A stretch of DNA of 5,934 nucleotides, taken from positions 1-5,934 of the forward strand of contig USPH01000095.1 in assembly GCA_900556515.1 (NCBI GenBank), given 5' to 3'. Both the position numbers and the translations under genes were made by a program. Of the stretch, positions 5,905-5,934 are shown in pieces. Below the pieces are notes generated by a model. It searched no databases. It had not been told where the DNA came from and worked only from the letters and a program-made list of their open reading frames with translations. Source of the stretch: an uncultured Collinsella sp. Its GTDB lineage: Bacteria; Actinomycetota; Coriobacteriia; Coriobacteriales; Coriobacteriaceae. Position 1 is the stretch's first letter. Every line of letters begins with the position of its first letter.

Positions 5905-5934
5905 CTGTCTCTTATACACATCTGACGCTGCCGA
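5905..5934. other. Nextera/Tn5 adapter sequence at the contig end (artefact)
   Basis: The final 30 bases begin with CTGTCTCTTATACACATCT, the 19-bp Tn5 mosaic end as used in Nextera libraries, and continue with GACGCTGCCGA, the start of the read-1 adapter reverse complement. This is sequencing read-through left in the assembly, not genomic DNA. It adds six false residues (LSLIHI) and a false TGA stop to the AddB-like frame. Confidence 0.97.

Overview
This looks like an ordinary chromosomal segment from a high-GC, host-associated actinobacterium, most likely of the class Coriobacteriia (Collinsella-like). That placement is inferred from GC-rich codon use, clear GGAGG-type ribosome sites and protein flavour, not from a marker gene. 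I see no insertion sequence, tRNA, rRNA or CRISPR array.

Layout: (1) Bases 1-958, minus strand: the first 319 codons of mnmA (tRNA-Uridine34 2-thiolation enzyme), running off the left edge. (2) Bases 988-1026: a strong intrinsic terminator on the minus strand, between cysK and mnmA. (3) Bases 1139-2077, minus strand: complete cysK (O-acetylserine sulfhydrylase). (4) Bases 2078-2330: a divergent control region with a good cysK promoter, a 13-bp palindrome in the cysK leader and a weaker promoter toward the next gene. (5) Bases 2331-2759, plus strand: an Rrf2-family regulator (IscR/CymR relatives) with four clustered cysteines. (6) Bases 2828-2865: a bidirectional terminator. (7) Bases 2901-3266, minus strand: a small four-helix membrane protein of the phage-holin-4_2 family. 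(8) Bases 3267-3590: an intergenic stretch with a candidate promoter and a possible 16-codon Trp-containing leader ORF. (9) Bases 3591-3890, plus strand: a YerC/YecD-type TrpR-like DNA-binding protein, then a terminator. (10) Bases 4075-5904, plus strand: the first 610 codons of a large AddB-like protein, probably part of an AddAB-type helicase-nuclease for recombination and repair.

The left half has a sulfur theme. CysK makes cysteine, the source of sulfur for MnmA-dependent tRNA thiolation. The divergent Rrf2 protein belongs to the family that controls cysteine and Fe-S metabolism; in Bacillus and Staphylococcus the Rrf2 protein CymR binds CysK itself as its cysteine sensor. A similar circuit here is a reasonable inference, not shown.

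The last 30 bases (5905-5934) are not genomic. They match the Nextera transposon-end and adapter sequence, so the apparent C-terminus and stop codon of the last reading frame are artefacts and the contig really ends at 5904. I found no convincing new multi-gene system. The points most worth following are the Rrf2-cysK control region, the leader of mnmA, and the Trp-codon mini-ORF before the TrpR-like gene.
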